A stretch of DNA of 64,000 nt, from contig NZ_JACHJI010000003.1 in NCBI RefSeq assembly GCF_014203535.1, positions 103,707 through 167,706 on the forward strand. Reading direction: 5' to 3'. Of this stretch, positions 63,871 through 64,000 are shown piece by piece (the stretch's first letter is position 1; every line of letters begins with the position of its first letter). The notes beneath the pieces were generated by a model that did not search any database, had not been told where the DNA came from, and saw only the letters and a list, made by a program, of their open reading frames with translations. This stretch comes from Streptomyces griseomycini (GTDB taxonomy: Bacteria > Actinomycetota > Actinomycetes > Streptomycetales > Streptomycetaceae). Both the position numbers and the translations under genes were made by a program.

Positions 63871-64000
63871 TCAGGCGAGGTTCTCCACGGCGGCCGTGGC
63901 AAAGGCGTGGTCCTGCTCCGGGGCCCCGCCGCCGACGCCGATCGCACCGATCAGCCGGCCGTCGCGCCGGACGGGCACGCCTCCGGCGATGAACAGCAGC
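63871..64000 (-). CDS. C-terminal fragment of a GlcG/HbpS-family haem-binding protein (start outside window)
   Basis: The last ~42 residues are visible: FIAGGVPVRRDGRLIGAIGV, GGGAPEQDHAFATAAVENLA. This matches the GlcG/HbpS (DUF336) family, whose members include haem-binding and haem-degrading proteins and the secreted sensor HbpS of Streptomyces. The gene continues to the right of the window; the stop TGA is at 63873-63871. Confidence 0.8.
   Translation of the reverse strand, partial: LLFIAGGVPVRRDGRLIGAIGVGGGAPEQDHAFATAAVENLA

Overview
The window is a high-GC actinobacterial chromosome segment, almost certainly from a Streptomyces close to the S. coelicolor/S. lividans group. The evidence is the very high third-position G+C, frequent GTG starts behind GAGGAG-type ribosome binding sites, an SsgA/SsgR sporulation pair, rare TTA codons confined to two regulators, parS sites with the core GTTTCACGTGAAAC, and DnaA boxes of the TTGTCCACA/TTATCCACA type. 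Gene order looks like the conserved core near oriC. No biosynthetic cluster, prophage, CRISPR array or insertion sequence is visible.

Left part (1-20 kb): the 3' end of a Pro/Ala-rich signalling protein with 84-bp tandem repeats and degenerate receiver domains; an acyl-CoA ligase behind a perfect palindromic operator; an ECF sigma factor; a small secreted protein; a Prim-Pol family protein whose start is preceded by a near-perfect LexA box; several conserved Streptomyces proteins; tRNA-Ser(UGA); an HtrA-type protease; a glycerophosphodiester phosphodiesterase; and a group of partner-switching genes (two RsbW-like ATPases and a PP2C/SpoIIE-like protein) around a SEC-C protein, a second degenerate Prim-Pol protein and a Xaa-Pro aminopeptidase.

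Middle (19.5-40 kb): a copper-handling operon (membrane protein, YcnI, SCO1, PCuAC, CopC-CopD fusion) that runs into a Tat-exported DyP peroxidase; pheA; a 0.6-kb intergenic region with a DnaA-box cluster; serS overlapping a HAD phosphatase; an unusual type II tRNA-like gene; a four-gene ABC exporter locus; a two-domain epoxide-hydrolase-like/SDR fusion; a second DnaA-box cluster; an RNA 2'-phosphotransferase; an LLM flavoprotein; a second HAD phosphatase; and an M23 peptidase.

Right part (40-64 kb): the cytochrome bd operon cydA-cydB-cydCD behind a Rex operator; an aminotransferase of the HisC type; a TTA-containing LacI regulator; a metallophosphoesterase; a TerD-VWA protein; thiC with a TPP riboswitch; a YibE/F membrane protein; ssgA and ssgR; small membrane and cupin proteins; a low-molecular-weight tyrosine phosphatase overlapping a cystathionine-lyase-type PLP enzyme; a TTA-containing LysR regulator; a Nudix hydrolase; a double GNAT; and the C-terminus of a GlcG/HbpS-like haem-binding protein cut by the window end.

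Two perfect and two one-mismatch parS sites (36.9, 43.6, 55.1 and 62.4 kb) plus two DnaA-box clusters mark the region as part of the chromosome partition and replication-control zone. One parS is used as the first codons of cydCD, and one parS-like site lies inside the extended P3 helix of the thiC riboswitch.
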